Part shown: positions 1 to 9,896 of the stretch, in pieces
How positions within the stretch are numbered: the first letter of the stretch is position 1
Layout: every line of letters begins with the position of its first letter
Assembly: GCA_021797515.1 (NCBI GenBank)
Contig: JAJZZP010000115.1
Coordinates: forward strand, 1 to 61,683
DNA: 61,683 nt
Source of the DNA: Bacillota bacterium
Lineage (GTDB): Bacteria > Bacillota > Sulfobacillia > Sulfobacillales > Sulfobacillaceae
Direction of reading: 5' to 3'
Made by a program: the position numbers and the translations under genes
Notes under the pieces: generated by a model
What the model saw: only the letters and a program-made list of their open reading frames with translations
Told to the model about the DNA's origin: nothing
Databases searched by the model: none

Positions 1-438
1 GGCGTGGATTCCACAGGAATTCAGCGCCGTCACTTCGACGGGAAATTTAAGCAGAACGTATCACCTACACGGAGCACATCGCGGGCGGAAACGGTGCGAG
101 ACAAGGGGGTACCTGAATAGTTACAAGACCTTGTTGTGAATTCGCGGTGCGAAACTCAAGTGATAAGTACGTGATCAATGAGTTGACGAGTTGCATTTAT
201 GTATTGTATATAAACGTGTATAGATTTCCTTATAAACAATCGCTTGCTTGTTTATATCCATGGTAGCAAGCCCACAGCTTGTTGCAAGCTGGATGGTATG
301 TTTTACGCAGGCGTGGTCACGACGGGAGTCCCTGCCCTGTCGCTCTCGTATTTGGGATAACGAACAAGGTGGCCATTGAATTGAAGTCCGGATTGGGATT
401 GCGCAAGACATGATAAATGCAAAGGAGCAAAGACAACA
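1..438. other. Gene-free left edge with promoter and 5' leader
   Basis: I see no convincing coding region before the acyl-CoA synthetase start at 439; the minus-strand open frames here are short and run antisense into that gene. A promoter-like pair lies at 183-212, leaving a leader of roughly 220 nt. Inside the leader, 275-291 forms a perfect 7-bp stem with a 3-nt loop (CAGCTTG/CAAGCTG). It could be an RNA hairpin affecting expression, but it matches no riboswitch class that I recognise. The first 180 bases hold nothing I can name. Confidence 0.4.
183..212 (+). promoter_or_regulatory. Candidate sigma-A promoter for the acyl-CoA synthetase
   Basis: TTGACG at 183-188 is followed after 18 nt by TATATA at 207-212, which overlaps a TATAAA at 209-214. 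The sequence around it is A/T-rich compared with the genes. It is the best promoter match upstream of the gene at 439. Assignment is by consensus only. Confidence 0.45.
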
Positions 439-1968
439 ATGCCGATATCGGGAGATGACTTGCCCAATGGTGTCGTGGTGCCTGCGTGGCCAGAGGTTAT
501 TCGAAGAGCAGCCGAATATGGACTCAAGGACGCAGTTGTCAGTCCGAGCGCGCGGCTTAGCTATCAGTCCATGGTGAGCGAAGTGTTTCGCGCACAACGT
601 GCCTTGACCGCAATGGGGGTCCAGAGAGGGGATCGCCTCGTGGTTCTGTTGGGGAATGACTGGCCGTACCTGTCATGTTATTGGGCGGCGCTGGCGAGTG
701 GCGTGATTTTTGTTCCGCTTAATACGCGGCTCGCACGACCGGAGGTGGTGCCAATTCTGGAGCAAATCGATCCCGCCTTGATCGTTGTGGAAGATCGTTT
801 AATGCCGCTTATTCCCTCAGAATGGGCCGCGCGCACCGTGTCTTTAGGAGACTGGAACCAGCAGGTGGCATCGAAATCAGCCGAATACCAAGAGCCCTAT
901 CCCGTGAGTCTGGAGGATGTGGCGGTTGTCCTCTATACCTCGGGCACGACCGGTCAACCAAAAGGCGTGATGCTTACGCATCGGAATATTTCGGCCCAGT
1001 TCTTTCAGGTCATCACGAAACTGGTTGGGGTGCGACCGAGTGATCGGGTGATTTCTCTCTATCCGCTCTTTCATACTGCGCAACATGTGTTTTTGCAGGC
1101 GCCGTTGGTGGCGGGTGCCACGGTCATTATCGATGAATTTTCTCCTAAAAGGGTTCACGGTTTGGTCCAACGAGAAGCGGTGACGATTTTCTTTGGCGTG
1201 CCGTCCATGTATCATATTTTGTTACAGGATCCCACCTTTACGGCAAGCAGTTTTCCTAATATTCGCATTCTGGCCTACGGGGCCAGCATTATGCCTACCG
1301 AAACCATTCAGACCTTAAAAGCACGATTCCCTCAAGCGGAAATTTGTAATTTGTACGGTCAAACCGAGAACAGTCCCGCAGTCTGCGGGTTGGCGGATCA
1401 GTTTGCTTTAACGAAGCCGGGGTCCGTAGGACGGCCAGTACCGGGAATGAGTGTGATGGTTGTGGATGACCAGGATGAAGAGGTCGAGCCCGAGGTCGTG
1501 GGCGAGGTCGTGACGCAAGGAATTAATCTCATGAAAGGGTATTGGGGGGATTATGGTCGTACAGACGAGGTGGTGCACCACGGGTGGTATCATACGGGAG
1601 ATTTAGGGTATCTCGACACGGAAGGTTTTTTGTATATAGTGGACCGGAAAAAAGACATGATCATTCGCGGCGGTCAGAATATTTACCCCGCTGAGGTCGA
1701 AAACGTCTTGTACACACATCCGGATGTGGTGGAGTGTACCGTGATTGGGGTATCCCACGCGATCTATGGGCAAGAGGTGGCTGCCGTGATAGTGGGGAGG
1801 CCCGGGGCGATGCTGACGGCTGACGGACTACAACGTTATCTGACCGACCGGATCGCCTTATACAAGATTCCGGTGCACTATCATTTTGTCGAGGCTTTGC
1901 CTCATAATGCTAACGGTAAAATTCTTAAACGCGAATTACGTGCACAGGCGGAGGCTGGAACCCTTTAG
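439..1968 (+). CDS. AMP-dependent acyl-CoA synthetase/ligase
   Basis: A 509-residue member of the acyl-adenylate-forming (ANL) superfamily, which activates a carboxylic acid with ATP to an acyl-AMP and then to a CoA thioester. The phosphate-binding P-loop YTSGTTGQPKGVMLTH is at about residues 166-181, the YGQTE motif near 306-310, the GWYHTGDLG hinge region near 382, and the C-terminal NGKILKREL with the catalytic lysine near 492. The length is normal for medium- or long-chain fatty-acid CoA ligases. An AAAGGAG ribosome site sits about 12 nt before the ATG. The substrate cannot be read from the sequence. The 3' end abuts a decayed transposase, but the protein itself looks complete. Confidence 0.85.
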   Translation: MPISGDDLPNGVVVPAWPEVIRRAAEYGLKDAVVSPSARLSYQSMVSEVFRAQRALTAMGVQRGDRLVVLLGNDWPYLSCYWAALASGVIFVPLNTRLARPEVVPILEQIDPALIVVEDRLMPLIPSEWAARTVSLGDWNQQVASKSAEYQEPYPVSLEDVAVVLYTSGTTGQPKGVMLTHRNISAQFFQVITKLVGVRPSDRVISLYPLFHTAQHVFLQAPLVAGATVIIDEFSPKRVHGLVQREAVTIFFGVPSMYHILLQDPTFTASSFPNIRILAYGASIMPTETIQTLKARFPQAEICNLYGQTENSPAVCGLADQFALTKPGSVGRPVPGMSVMVVDDQDEEVEPEVVGEVVTQGINLMKGYWGDYGRTDEVVHHGWYHTGDLGYLDTEGFLYIVDRKKDMIIRGGQNIYPAEVENVLYTHPDVVECTVIGVSHAIYGQEVAAVIVGRPGAMLTADGLQRYLTDRIALYKIPVHYHFVEALPHNANGKILKRELRAQAEAGTL

Positions 1969-3091
1969 CAAACGGTGTGGCGTTACCCATGAATCCGCCG
2001 AGTTTGGCCATCGCCCGGACTGCATCCCGGAGCGTCAAGGGTTGCCCGGCCGGATCGGCTTTTCGGTGGTGGCGAGACGCTCCAAGACGGTGATTTCGGC
2101 GGGAGAGAACGCCACCGTCGGCGACTGATTCGGATCGACCCGCACCTGGTAGGTCATCCCCAGGAGCCGCCATGCGACAATGGAATACAGCGTGATCGCC
2201 CGTTCCAGCCGCTCACGGTTTTCCACGTGAAATGCAAGCGTTCAATCCGCCAGCGAGAGCTATACCAGGTCACGATGCGCTCGGCGTCTGCTGCCGTGGT
2301 CACCGCCAACGTGGTGAGGAGTAACCAGTCAATCGGCTCGACCCCGTCGGGTGGCGCGATTTCTCGCGCCAAGACCACCGTCAGGGGAGGGGCCGAGGGC
2401 GTGGTGGCGGAACGATGGGCCGGTCGCGCCATCTGCACCACGGTTGTCTGTAATGCTAACGTGGCCGCTCGTTCGGGCTGGTCCGGCTTGCTCGGCACCG
2501 TGATCGTCATGGTTCCCAGCATGGCCGCAGCCCAGAGGTGTTGTTCCGGCGGATCTTCGAGTGTCCGGTCCCACGCGGCGCGAATCAATAACTGCTGCTG
2601 GGGATTCCGCGGTGCGATAAAAAGATCATCAATATCCGATTCGCGGTCCCCCATGAGCACAGTTTGCGTGCCGTCCGGCACGTGAGCGGCAATCTGTTGC
2701 TGAATCTGGAGCCAGCGATAGCTTTCTTTCTCTTCAATCGGTCACTGCTTGCGGCGCGCGCTCTTACCCCGGGTTTCGGGATCGCGTGCCCACGCGATTT
2801 GGGCGACCAGGCCCAGCGGCACCCCGTCCGTCGTCAGAACCAAGGCGCTGTGGAGCAAGAACCCTTGCTCCGTGCCGGATCCCATCGGTCCCATGCCCGT
2901 CGTGCCGGCGTGACCTTCGGATTATCGAAGAATCGGTAGCCCGCTTTCAGACCGGCCCAATCACCCTCATAGAGACTCGCCAGCGAGCGATCCGGGTGGG
3001 CGGCTAAATCACTCGCGAGGCGTAATGCTCGCGCGGTCAACCGCGCGTCCCCCAATGAGGCGAGACCCCATTCGCGGAACACCCACGGATT
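1969..3091 (-). pseudogene. Decayed IS4-family (Tn5-like) transposase
   Basis: Read on the minus strand, the pieces of one IS4-type transposase occur in order but in different frames. The N-terminal piece (about 3091-2900) has LGDARLTARALRLASDLA and AGYRFFDNPKVTP. A central piece resumes after a deletion (GFLLHSALVLTTDGVPLGL, about 2850-2780) and hits a stop codon after SARRKQ. The next piece (2681-2200) contains DRESDIDDLF and the YREK signature in YSSRWRIERLHFTWK. A short deletion then leads to ERAITLYSIVAWRLLGMTY (about 2226-2035), and a final frame change gives TLRDAVRAMAKLGGFMG. The region expected to hold the first catalytic Asp falls in the deletion. I could not define terminal inverted repeats. 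The element cannot make an active transposase. Confidence 0.85.
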
Positions 3092-4067
3092 GTCTGGATT
3101 GATTCACCGCTACTACCATATCTCAGAGATTCGACATGTCATCGCAAATACCTTTGCTTTGGGACACTGTGCTCAAAATTTTTTTGCCGATGAGAACACC
3201 AGCCCACGAATGATAATCCTGGACAAATTGGCGCTGAAGCCGCCAAAAACTTATGTAACCGAGAAGGATTATACGCTATTACCAAAGCTAATCATCTCGA
3301 TATCTTGTAGCTATCCGGCTCGTTGATGCCACATATGGGGATCGGGTTTTTTCAGAGCACAGCAGAGGTCCAGTATCCGACCAGGATCTGGTCCAAAAAA
3401 CGGGTACTCGGAATTTGGGTATAGGGGACGGATAGCGAAATATATTCTCCCACATTTTGTGTACGTGTCGAATTCATGTCATAGACGTGGAATTTCGCTT
3501 CCAGCAAAGGTATCGAGTTGGTGAAATCGGAACCCAAAACAAGATTCAGAAATCGCGATAACCATATGTTCGAACGAAAAAATGAGCAATTTTTATACGA
3601 ATAATGTTACCGATGTCGCGGGTGAAATTCTGGGGCGGATTGGCCAGTGATATTATCCCCAAAAGGAAGTTCCCTATCGAGACCAAAAATTATCGCAATC
3701 ACGGATACGGCAATCAAAAAGATCGTTAGTGGACGGGGCTTTACATCACAATGGTCGGCATCGCTTCAGATAACCAACTTTGGTCATCAAGGGGCGCTTG
3801 TGGAGCGGCTACAGATTCCCCGAAACGTCGTGGTCTCTGCTGGTTCCCGACCGGGTTTGCAGCGTGGTTCGTCCGCATTCTCTTTCCTAATCGATACGGA
3901 TACCGACACTTTGTACGGAGTAGTGGCGGAAATGTTGCCGATGTTGGTGTGGGAAGTAAAGTTCCGTTCAGGAAACCGCAAATAGCCCAAGGGCGGCATT
4001 CCTTTCTTTTTCGATGAGAAGTGAGGTATCATGAGCCTATCATGATACTGGGTTTGGAGGATCCTCA
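3092..4067. other. About 1 kb without a recognisable gene
   Basis: This stretch between the transposase remnant and lepA is visibly richer in A and T over 3100-3650. Open frames exist (for example plus strand 3647-3985, 112 codons; minus strand 3352-3537), but none has a good ribosome site, a recognisable domain or a clear reason to be preferred over overlapping frames. In many Firmicutes spoIIP or gpr lies immediately upstream of lepA; neither is recognisable here. The last 40 nt contain the inverted repeat listed at 4026-4048. Confidence 0.4.
4026..4048. promoter_or_regulatory. Perfect inverted repeat just upstream of lepA
   Basis: GTATCATGA (4026-4034) and TCATGATAC (4040-4048) form a perfect 9-bp inverted repeat with a 5-nt loop. 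It ends 7 nt before the GGAGG ribosome site of lepA and has no U-run, so a terminator is unlikely. It could be an operator, or a leader hairpin that influences access to the ribosome site. Confidence 0.5.
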
Positions 4068-5867
4068 TTGAAGCAGCAAGTTATCCGGAATTTCTCTATC
4101 ATCGCTCACATTGACCACGGTAAGAGCACATTGGCGGACCGGTTGATAGAACACACCGGAGCATTGACGGAGCGGGAGATGACGGATCAGATCCTGGATT
4201 CTATGGATTTGGAACGTGAGCGCGGCATCACCATTAAGGCTCAAGCAGTGCAGCTAGAATACACCTATGAAGGTCAACGATTTGAATTAAACTTAATTGA
4301 CACGCCGGGTCATGTGGACTTTACCTATGAAGTCTCCAGAGCGCTGCAGGCATGCGAAGGGGCTTTGTTGGTAATTGATGCGGCCCAGGGGGTTGAAGCG
4401 CAGACCTTGGCAAATCTCTATATGGCACTGGAACATGACTTGGCGATTATTCCAGTGATTAACAAAATTGATCTGCCCAACGCAGATCCCGATCGCGTGA
4501 TGGAAGAATTAGTGGAAATTGGGCTGGATGGAACCGAAGCGATTTTGGTCTCGGCCAAACAGGGAATCGGTATTGAATCAGTGTTGCAAGCGGTGGTTAA
4601 CCGTGTGCCATCGCCGCAGGGAGAAGCTCAGGGGCCGCTTCGAGCCCTTATATTTGATTCCCGGTTTGACAGTTATAAAGGGGTATTGGTGTATATTCGC
4701 GTCATTGATGGCGTGCTTAAAGTAGGCGATACGATGCGTTTCGTCGCCACCGGCAAAGAGTTTCAGGTTACCGAGATCGGTGTTTTTCGTCCCCATCCGG
4801 TGGCTGTGCAGGAGCTTGGCACCGGGGAAGTAGGATTTTTTGCGGCAGCCATTAAATCAGTGCAGGATACTCGGGTAGGAGACACGGTAACCTTAGCAAA
4901 TAAACCTGCACCAACGCCGCTTCCGGGGTATCGCCCTGCCCAACCGATGGTTTTTTCGGGATTGTATCCAGTGGATTCCCAAGATTATGGACGACTGCGT
5001 GAAGCATTAGAAAAACTGCAATTAAACGATGCCGCACTGACCTTTGAACCAGAGACTTCCGTTGCACTGGGATTTGGATTTCGCGCCGGATTTTTGGGAC
5101 TCCTGCATTTAGATGTCATTCAGGAACGGTTGGAACGGGAGTATGGACTAGCGTTAATCACTACTGCACCCAATGTGGTGTACCAAGTCACTCTGATCAA
5201 GGGAGAGGTGCTTCGGGTTGACAATCCGGCGCTGATGCCCCCTGCAGGAGACATCTTGGAGATTTCCGAACCTGTGGTAGACGCCAGTATCATCACACCA
5301 ACCGAGTATATTGGCGCGGTGATGGAACTGTGCCAAGAACGGCGCGGAACATTTAAAGATCTCAGTTACCTGGATCCCAAACGTGCCATGGTTCAATACC
5401 GTTTACCTCTGGCAGAAATCATGTATGATTTTTTTGATCAATTGAAGAGCCGCACTCGCGGCTACGCCTCGTTTGATTATCAACTAGCTGGATTGGAAGT
5501 TGCAGATTTGGTACGCATGGATATTTTGCTTAACGGGGAAATCGTAGATGCCTTGTCGGTTATTGTACACCGTGACCGTGCTTACTATCGCGGGAAGGCG
5601 TTGGCCGAGAAACTGCGCGAACTGATTCCGCGGCAACTATTTGAGGTCCCCATTCAAGCGGCGATTGGCGGTCGCGTGGTAGCTCGGGAAACCGTGCGGG
5701 CGATGCGCAAGGACGTTTTAGCCAAGTGTTATGGGGGAGATATTACTCGAAAACGCAAACTGTTGGAAAAGCAAAAAGAGGGCAAAAGACGGATGAAATC
5801 GGTTGGCAATGTAGAAATTCCTCAGGAGGCATTCATGGCCATTTTACGGGTGGACGACCCGTCGTGA
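4068..5867 (+). CDS. lepA: Elongation factor 4 (LepA), translational GTPase
   Basis: A 599-residue LepA/EF4 of normal family length; it is a ribosome-binding GTPase that acts on stalled or mistranslocated ribosomes. The G1 loop AHIDHGKST is at residues 13-21, DTPGHVDF (G3) near 78-85 and NKID (G4) near 132-135. The EF-G-like domains and the LepA-specific C-terminus ([23 protein letters not shown]) follow. The start is TTG with GGAGG 7 nt upstream, giving the typical opening [20 protein letters not shown]. The stop codon overlaps the GTG start of hemW, so the two are probably translationally coupled. Confidence 0.97.
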   Translation: MKQQVIRNFSIIAHIDHGKSTLADRLIEHTGALTEREMTDQILDSMDLERERGITIKAQAVQLEYTYEGQRFELNLIDTPGHVDFTYEVSRALQACEGALLVIDAAQGVEAQTLANLYMALEHDLAIIPVINKIDLPNADPDRVMEELVEIGLDGTEAILVSAKQGIGIESVLQAVVNRVPSPQGEAQGPLRALIFDSRFDSYKGVLVYIRVIDGVLKVGDTMRFVATGKEFQVTEIGVFRPHPVAVQELGTGEVGFFAAAIKSVQDTRVGDTVTLANKPAPTPLPGYRPAQPMVFSGLYPVDSQDYGRLREALEKLQLNDAALTFEPETSVALGFGFRAGFLGLLHLDVIQERLEREYGLALITTAPNVVYQVTLIKGEVLRVDNPALMPPAGDILEISEPVVDASIITPTEYIGAVMELCQERRGTFKDLSYLDPKRAMVQYRLPLAEIMYDFFDQLKSRTRGYASFDYQLAGLEVADLVRMDILLNGEIVDALSVIVHRDRAYYRGKALAEKLRELIPRQLFEVPIQAAIGGRVVARETVRAMRKDVLAKCYGGDITRKRKLLEKQKEGKRRMKSVGNVEIPQEAFMAILRVDDPS

Positions 5868-7027
5868 ACATCGAATTTGCTCCTGACGACTGGGGACTTT
5901 ATGTGCACATTCCTTTTTGCCGTGCTCGTTGCACCTATTGTGATTTCAATACGGTTACCCATATGGGGGAAGATCAGCATCGACAATACCTGGGTGCGGT
6001 GGCTCGCGAGTGGCAATCCGCCAAACTGCCAACCGGCCGATTAATTTCTGTCTTCTTTGGAGGTGGCACCCCGTCCTTGGTGCACCCGTCTTTGATTGCG
6101 GGATTTCTGGGTGCGGTGAGGGATCGTATTGGGCCAATAGAAGATGTGGAAATCACCTTGGAATCTAATCCTGGAACCCTCGATCCAAACCGACTCGACG
6201 CGTTTCGACAAGCGGGGGTGAATCGGCTCTCAGTGGGCGCTCAAGCGATGCAAGAAGATCATTTAAAGGCGTTGAACCGGATTCATGGTGTGGAGGATAT
6301 CTACTCGGCCGTGGAGTTTGCTCGTCAGGCTAAATTTAGCAATCTCAACCTAGACGCTATTTATGGTCTGCCTAACCAAACCCTGAATCAATGGCAAGAA
6401 ACCTTGAGCAAATTAATTGAGTTAGGTCCGGAGCACTTTTCGTTGTACCATCTCCAAGTGGAAGAAGGGACTTCGATGGCAATTGGGGTGGCACAAGGGG
6501 GGCTTCACTTGCCCCAAGAGGATATCGTAGCCGATATGGCAGATTTAGCCTTGACGATGTTGAACGCAGCCGGTTATGAACCATATGAGATCTCCAATTG
6601 GGCGCGCTCAGGGCACGAATCTCTCCACAATCAGCTGTATTGGACGATGAACAGCTATATTGGATTAGGAGCCGGGGCCCACTCGTTTCACAATAATCGG
6701 CGTTGGTGGAACTTTCGTGGGGTGAGACGGTACATGATGATGCAAGGAGCCGGGGAATCGACGGTCGAAGGCGAGGAACAGCTATCCGTGTCCGAACAGA
6801 TGCGGGAGTATATGTGGCTCGGTTTACGCCGGCGCGCCGGCATTTCTAAAGATGGTTTTGCAATCAAATTTCGCCGGACTGTCGAGGATGTGTTCCAGGT
6901 ACCGTTGGCGAAGTTGGTGGATCTGGGGCTTGTAGTAAATGGCGAACACAGGATATGGTTAAGTCATAGGGGATGGGAAATGGCCAATTATGTGTTTCGC
7001 ATTTTTTTAGACAGTGGCACAGGCTGA
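5864..7027 (+). CDS. hemW: HemW-type radical SAM protein (coproporphyrinogen III oxidase-like)
   Basis: A radical SAM protein with the CX3CX2C cluster motif in [10 protein letters not shown] near residue 20, preceded by the usual LYVHIPFC opening. The GGGTPS and NRLSVGAQ motifs of the HemN/HemW family are present. At 387 residues it fits HemW, the haem chaperone, better than HemN. The reading frame is open further upstream, but family alignment and the 4-bp GTGA overlap with lepA favour the GTG at 5864. No strong ribosome site precedes it, consistent with coupled translation. The lepA-hemW pairing is typical of Firmicutes. Confidence 0.93.
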   Translation: MNIEFAPDDWGLYVHIPFCRARCTYCDFNTVTHMGEDQHRQYLGAVAREWQSAKLPTGRLISVFFGGGTPSLVHPSLIAGFLGAVRDRIGPIEDVEITLESNPGTLDPNRLDAFRQAGVNRLSVGAQAMQEDHLKALNRIHGVEDIYSAVEFARQAKFSNLNLDAIYGLPNQTLNQWQETLSKLIELGPEHFSLYHLQVEEGTSMAIGVAQGGLHLPQEDIVADMADLALTMLNAAGYEPYEISNWARSGHESLHNQLYWTMNSYIGLGAGAHSFHNNRRWWNFRGVRRYMMMQGAGESTVEGEEQLSVSEQMREYMWLGLRRRAGISKDGFAIKFRRTVEDVFQVPLAKLVDLGLVVNGEHRIWLSHRGWEMANYVFRIFLDSGTG

Positions 7028-7053
7028 CGGCGGATTTTGGCAAGGCGTCCATC

Positions 7054-7083
7054 TTGACACACAAAATACGTCGGTGCTATCGT
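7054..7083 (+). promoter_or_regulatory. Sigma-A promoter of the hrcA heat-shock operon
   Basis: TTGACA at 7054-7059 and TATCGT at 7078-7083 are separated by 18 nt. The predicted transcription start near 7090 places the CIRCE element directly at the start of the transcript, the usual arrangement for HrcA repression. The -35 box is perfect and the -10 box is weak. Confidence 0.6.
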
Positions 7084-7094
7084 TTTGATATAAA

Positions 7095-7121
7095 TTAGCA
7101 CTCCTGCGGCTAGAGTGCTAA
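7095..7121. promoter_or_regulatory. CIRCE operator (HrcA-binding site)
   Basis: TTAGCACTC at 7095-7103 and GAGTGCTAA at 7113-7121, separated by exactly 9 nt, match the CIRCE consensus without a mismatch. CIRCE is bound by HrcA, whose gene starts 27 nt downstream, so the operon should be autoregulated and induced by heat or protein-folding stress. Confidence 0.97.
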
Positions 7122-7148
7122 CTGTTATGTTGAAACGGGGGAAAACCG

Positions 7149-8168
7149 ATGGATGCACGAAAGCGGAGAATTTTGGGCACTCTTATCGATGACTATATCG
7201 TATCGGCGGAACCCGTGGGTTCCCGAACCTTAGCTAAAAAATACGGGCTAGGCATTAGTTCCGCGACAATTCGCAATGAAATGGCGGATTTGGAAGAACT
7301 GGGATTTTTGGAACAACCGCATACCTCTGCGGGCAGAGTACCCTCGGACCGAGGTTACCGGTACTATGTAGATGAATTAATGCAGCGACCGCAAGTAGGT
7401 AGCGACACTGTTAACCGGGTGCGGATGGTGTTGGCTGCTCCGGTTCGCGAGATTGCCTGGTTTATACACCAAACAGCACAGCTGGTGTCGGATATGACGG
7501 CTTATCCGTCAGTGGTGGTGGCGCCTCCCGTGAATGACGCCCGCCTAGGCGACATTCGTGTGATGCAGTTGAATTCCGGCACCCTGTTGCTTGTGGTGGC
7601 AACAGACTCGGGTTTGGTCGAAAACCGTGCAGTGCCATTGCCTGAGGACATGAGCTTCGAGCAAGTGGTGTGGCTGGCACAGGAATTTGCGCGGGAGTTC
7701 CGTGGGATGCCAATCAAAGAATTGAAGGACCGGATTTTGGATCCGCTTGCTTCCGATGAGGAGCGATATCATGGGCTTTGGGAATCGCTTCTTGGCTGGA
7801 TGTCGGATTGGCGAACCAACGATGATAGGGTGACTCTTGCCGGGTCTTTGAATATTTTAAAGTACCCCGAGTTTCGGGACGTTGGCAAAGTAGAGCGGGT
7901 ATTGGGATTTTTGGAACGGGAACAAGCGGTCGAGCAATTGCTCTATGCAGCCTTGCCGCAGTCGGAGCAGGTACACGTAATCATTGGCCAGGAGTCGCCG
8001 TTTGATGCGATTTGGGACTGCAGTGTGGTGACCGCCACGTATCAATTACGGGGCCATATCGTGGGGCAGGTCTCAGTGATTGGACCTAAGCGAATGCAGT
8101 ACGCTCATGTGGTCACCACATTGGAAATGGTGTCGGAAGAATTGTCTCGCGCTTTGAAGTGGGCGTAG
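7149..8168 (+). CDS. hrcA: Heat-inducible transcription repressor HrcA
   Basis: A 339-residue HrcA of normal length. The N-terminal winged helix includes the conserved opening RKRRILGTLIDDYI, EPVGSRTLAKKYGLGISSAT and the SAGRVPSDRGYRYYVDEL stretch; a GAF-like C-terminal domain follows. It represses chaperone operons by binding CIRCE, and a perfect CIRCE lies directly upstream. It starts at ATG with a purine-rich ACGGGGGA ribosome site, and it leads the operon grpE-dnaJ-prmA-rsmE. Confidence 0.97.
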   Translation: MDARKRRILGTLIDDYIVSAEPVGSRTLAKKYGLGISSATIRNEMADLEELGFLEQPHTSAGRVPSDRGYRYYVDELMQRPQVGSDTVNRVRMVLAAPVREIAWFIHQTAQLVSDMTAYPSVVVAPPVNDARLGDIRVMQLNSGTLLLVVATDSGLVENRAVPLPEDMSFEQVVWLAQEFAREFRGMPIKELKDRILDPLASDEERYHGLWESLLGWMSDWRTNDDRVTLAGSLNILKYPEFRDVGKVERVLGFLEREQAVEQLLYAALPQSEQVHVIIGQESPFDAIWDCSVVTATYQLRGHIVGQVSVIGPKRMQYAHVVTTLEMVSEELSRALKWA

Positions 8169-8192
8169 AGCACCTAAGGAGGATACTGGAGT

Positions 8193-8765
8193 ATGGATGC
8201 GGAATCATTTCGGGACCAATTGAAAGATGAAGGACTAGATACAGAAAAACCGAGTCCAGTCGAGGAGATCGAAGAAGGGGCTGCTGAGCCATCTGTTGTC
8301 GAAGAGTTGCCCGAAACCCACTGGGAGGAAATTGCGCAAGATCGATATGATCAGTTGGTAAGGCTCCAGGCGGATTTTGAAAATTTTCGGCGACGGATGG
8401 ACCGGGAAAGGGATGAAATCAAGGCTTACGTAGTGGGGTCGCTATTGTCTGACCTGTTGCCCGTGTATGACAACTTGGAACGAGCCTTGAAATTCATGCC
8501 TGCCGATGGCGAAGCCAAATCATGGCGTGTAGGTTTGGAAATGACTCTAAACGGATTTAACGAGGCTTTGGCGCGACAAGGGGTTGAAGGTATCGAAACT
8601 GAGGGTCAAATGTTTGATCCTAGGTATCATGAGGCAGTGCAGCGTGTGGAAAGCGATCTCCCCGAAGGAATGATTGTTGAAGAGCTAATGAAGGGCTTCC
8701 GTTGGAAAGAGAGAGTACTGAGGGCTAGCATGGTTAAAGTGTCCGAGGGGCCCGAGCCTCAATAG
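8193..8765 (+). CDS. grpE: GrpE, nucleotide exchange factor for DnaK
   Basis: A 190-residue GrpE with an acidic, low-complexity N-terminus (about residues 1-45), a long helical/coiled-coil segment containing LQADFENFRRRMDRERDE near 57, and the C-terminal beta domain with GVEGIETEGQMFDPRYHEAV. It releases ADP from DnaK. AAGGAGG lies about 10 nt before the ATG. The next gene is dnaJ after only 21 nt; the dnaK gene that normally lies between them is absent here. Confidence 0.96.
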   Translation: MDAESFRDQLKDEGLDTEKPSPVEEIEEGAAEPSVVEELPETHWEEIAQDRYDQLVRLQADFENFRRRMDRERDEIKAYVVGSLLSDLLPVYDNLERALKFMPADGEAKSWRVGLEMTLNGFNEALARQGVEGIETEGQMFDPRYHEAVQRVESDLPEGMIVEELMKGFRWKERVLRASMVKVSEGPEPQ

Positions 8766-8786
8766 AATTAGGGAGGGAAGTCGTTC

Positions 8787-9896
8787 ATGGCGAAGCGGGA
8801 TTATTATGAGGTGCTGGGAGTGAGCCGCGGGGCTTCCCCGGACGAAATCAAAAAACAATTTCGACGTCTTGCGGCAAAATATCACCCAGATGCCAATCCT
8901 GGCAATGGGACTGCGGAAGAGCAATTTAAAGAAGTTAATGAAGCCTACCAGGTGTTGTCGGATCCCGAGAAAAGGGCCCGATATGATCAGTTTGGGCATC
9001 AGGCTACCGGAGCCGCTGGGAACGGAGACTTTGGCTTTGGTGGGTTCGGAGATATATTTGACATGTTCTTTGGGGGTGCCACCCAGTCTCGGCGATCGGG
9101 ACCCGAGCGAGGGCCGGATTTACGATATGATTTGACCGTAGAATTGGAAGATGTGGTTGAGGGCGTAGAGCGTGAAGTGCGTTTGGTTCGGGATGAGGTG
9201 TGCCCCCATTGTCATGGCAATCAGGCAGAACCGGGAACCCGACTGGAAACCTGCCCCCAATGTCGCGGGTCAGGACAGATCGAACGCGTTCGCGAGAGTT
9301 TCTTGGGCAGGATTCGGCAGGTGGAAACTTGTCCGCGGTGCCGCGGCACCGGCCGTTATGTTCCCCATCCCTGTACCCAGTGCGGCGGTCGCGGTCAGGT
9401 CCGAGCAGAAAAAAAACTCACCGTGCAAGTGCCACCGGGAGTGGACGAAGGGACGCGACTTCGGGTGAGCGGAGAAGGGGGAGCGGGACAACGGGGAGGT
9501 CCAGCTGGTGATTTGATTGTGTTTGTACATGTCAAGCAAAATGAAAAATTTAGCCGGGATGGCGATGATTTGTGGTGTGATGTTCCGGTCGGGTTTGCTC
9601 AGGCGGCACTGGGGGCCGATATTACCGTGCCCGGGCTTAAAACCGAGGAATTGCTGCACATTCCCCCGGGAACTCAGACAGGAACGGTATTTAAAATTTC
9701 CCGACAGGGGTTGCCGAGACTGGGAAACCCCGCCAGTCGGGGTGCACTCAACGTTCGGGTTAACGTGGTCGTACCCACTCATTTGAGTCACCGGGAACGA
9801 GAAATATTACACATGTGGGCTGAAATGCGGCAAGAAAATGTCTTGCCCGAAGACAAAAGCATCCTCCGAAAAGTCAAAGATGCCCTGGGCCGATAA
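8787..9896 (+). CDS. dnaJ: Chaperone DnaJ (type I)
   Basis: A 369-residue type I DnaJ. It has a J domain with HPD at residues 33-35, a Gly/Phe-rich linker ([17 protein letters not shown], about 78-94), and four zinc-binding CXXC repeats between about 139 and 203. The first repeat, CPHCHGNQ, departs from CXXCXGXG at its last Gly. C-terminal substrate-binding domains follow. It stimulates DnaK ATPase and delivers unfolded substrates. GGGAGG precedes the ATG. The end overlaps the likely prmA start by 17 nt. Confidence 0.97.
   Translation: MAKRDYYEVLGVSRGASPDEIKKQFRRLAAKYHPDANPGNGTAEEQFKEVNEAYQVLSDPEKRARYDQFGHQATGAAGNGDFGFGGFGDIFDMFFGGATQSRRSGPERGPDLRYDLTVELEDVVEGVEREVRLVRDEVCPHCHGNQAEPGTRLETCPQCRGSGQIERVRESFLGRIRQVETCPRCRGTGRYVPHPCTQCGGRGQVRAEKKLTVQVPPGVDEGTRLRVSGEGGAGQRGGPAGDLIVFVHVKQNEKFSRDGDDLWCDVPVGFAQAALGADITVPGLKTEELLHIPPGTQTGTVFKISRQGLPRLGNPASRGALNVRVNVVVPTHLSHREREILHMWAEMRQENVLPEDKSILRKVKDALGR

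Noticed and set aside
2227..2685. 152-codon plus-strand open frame
   Set aside because: It is the antisense shadow of the IS4 transposase remnant, whose YREK and DRESDIDDL motifs are on the minus strand.
3647..3985. 112-codon plus-strand open frame upstream of lepA, considered as spoIIP or another sporulation gene
   Set aside because: No SpoIIP, Gpr or other family motif, no ribosome site, and competing frames on both strands.
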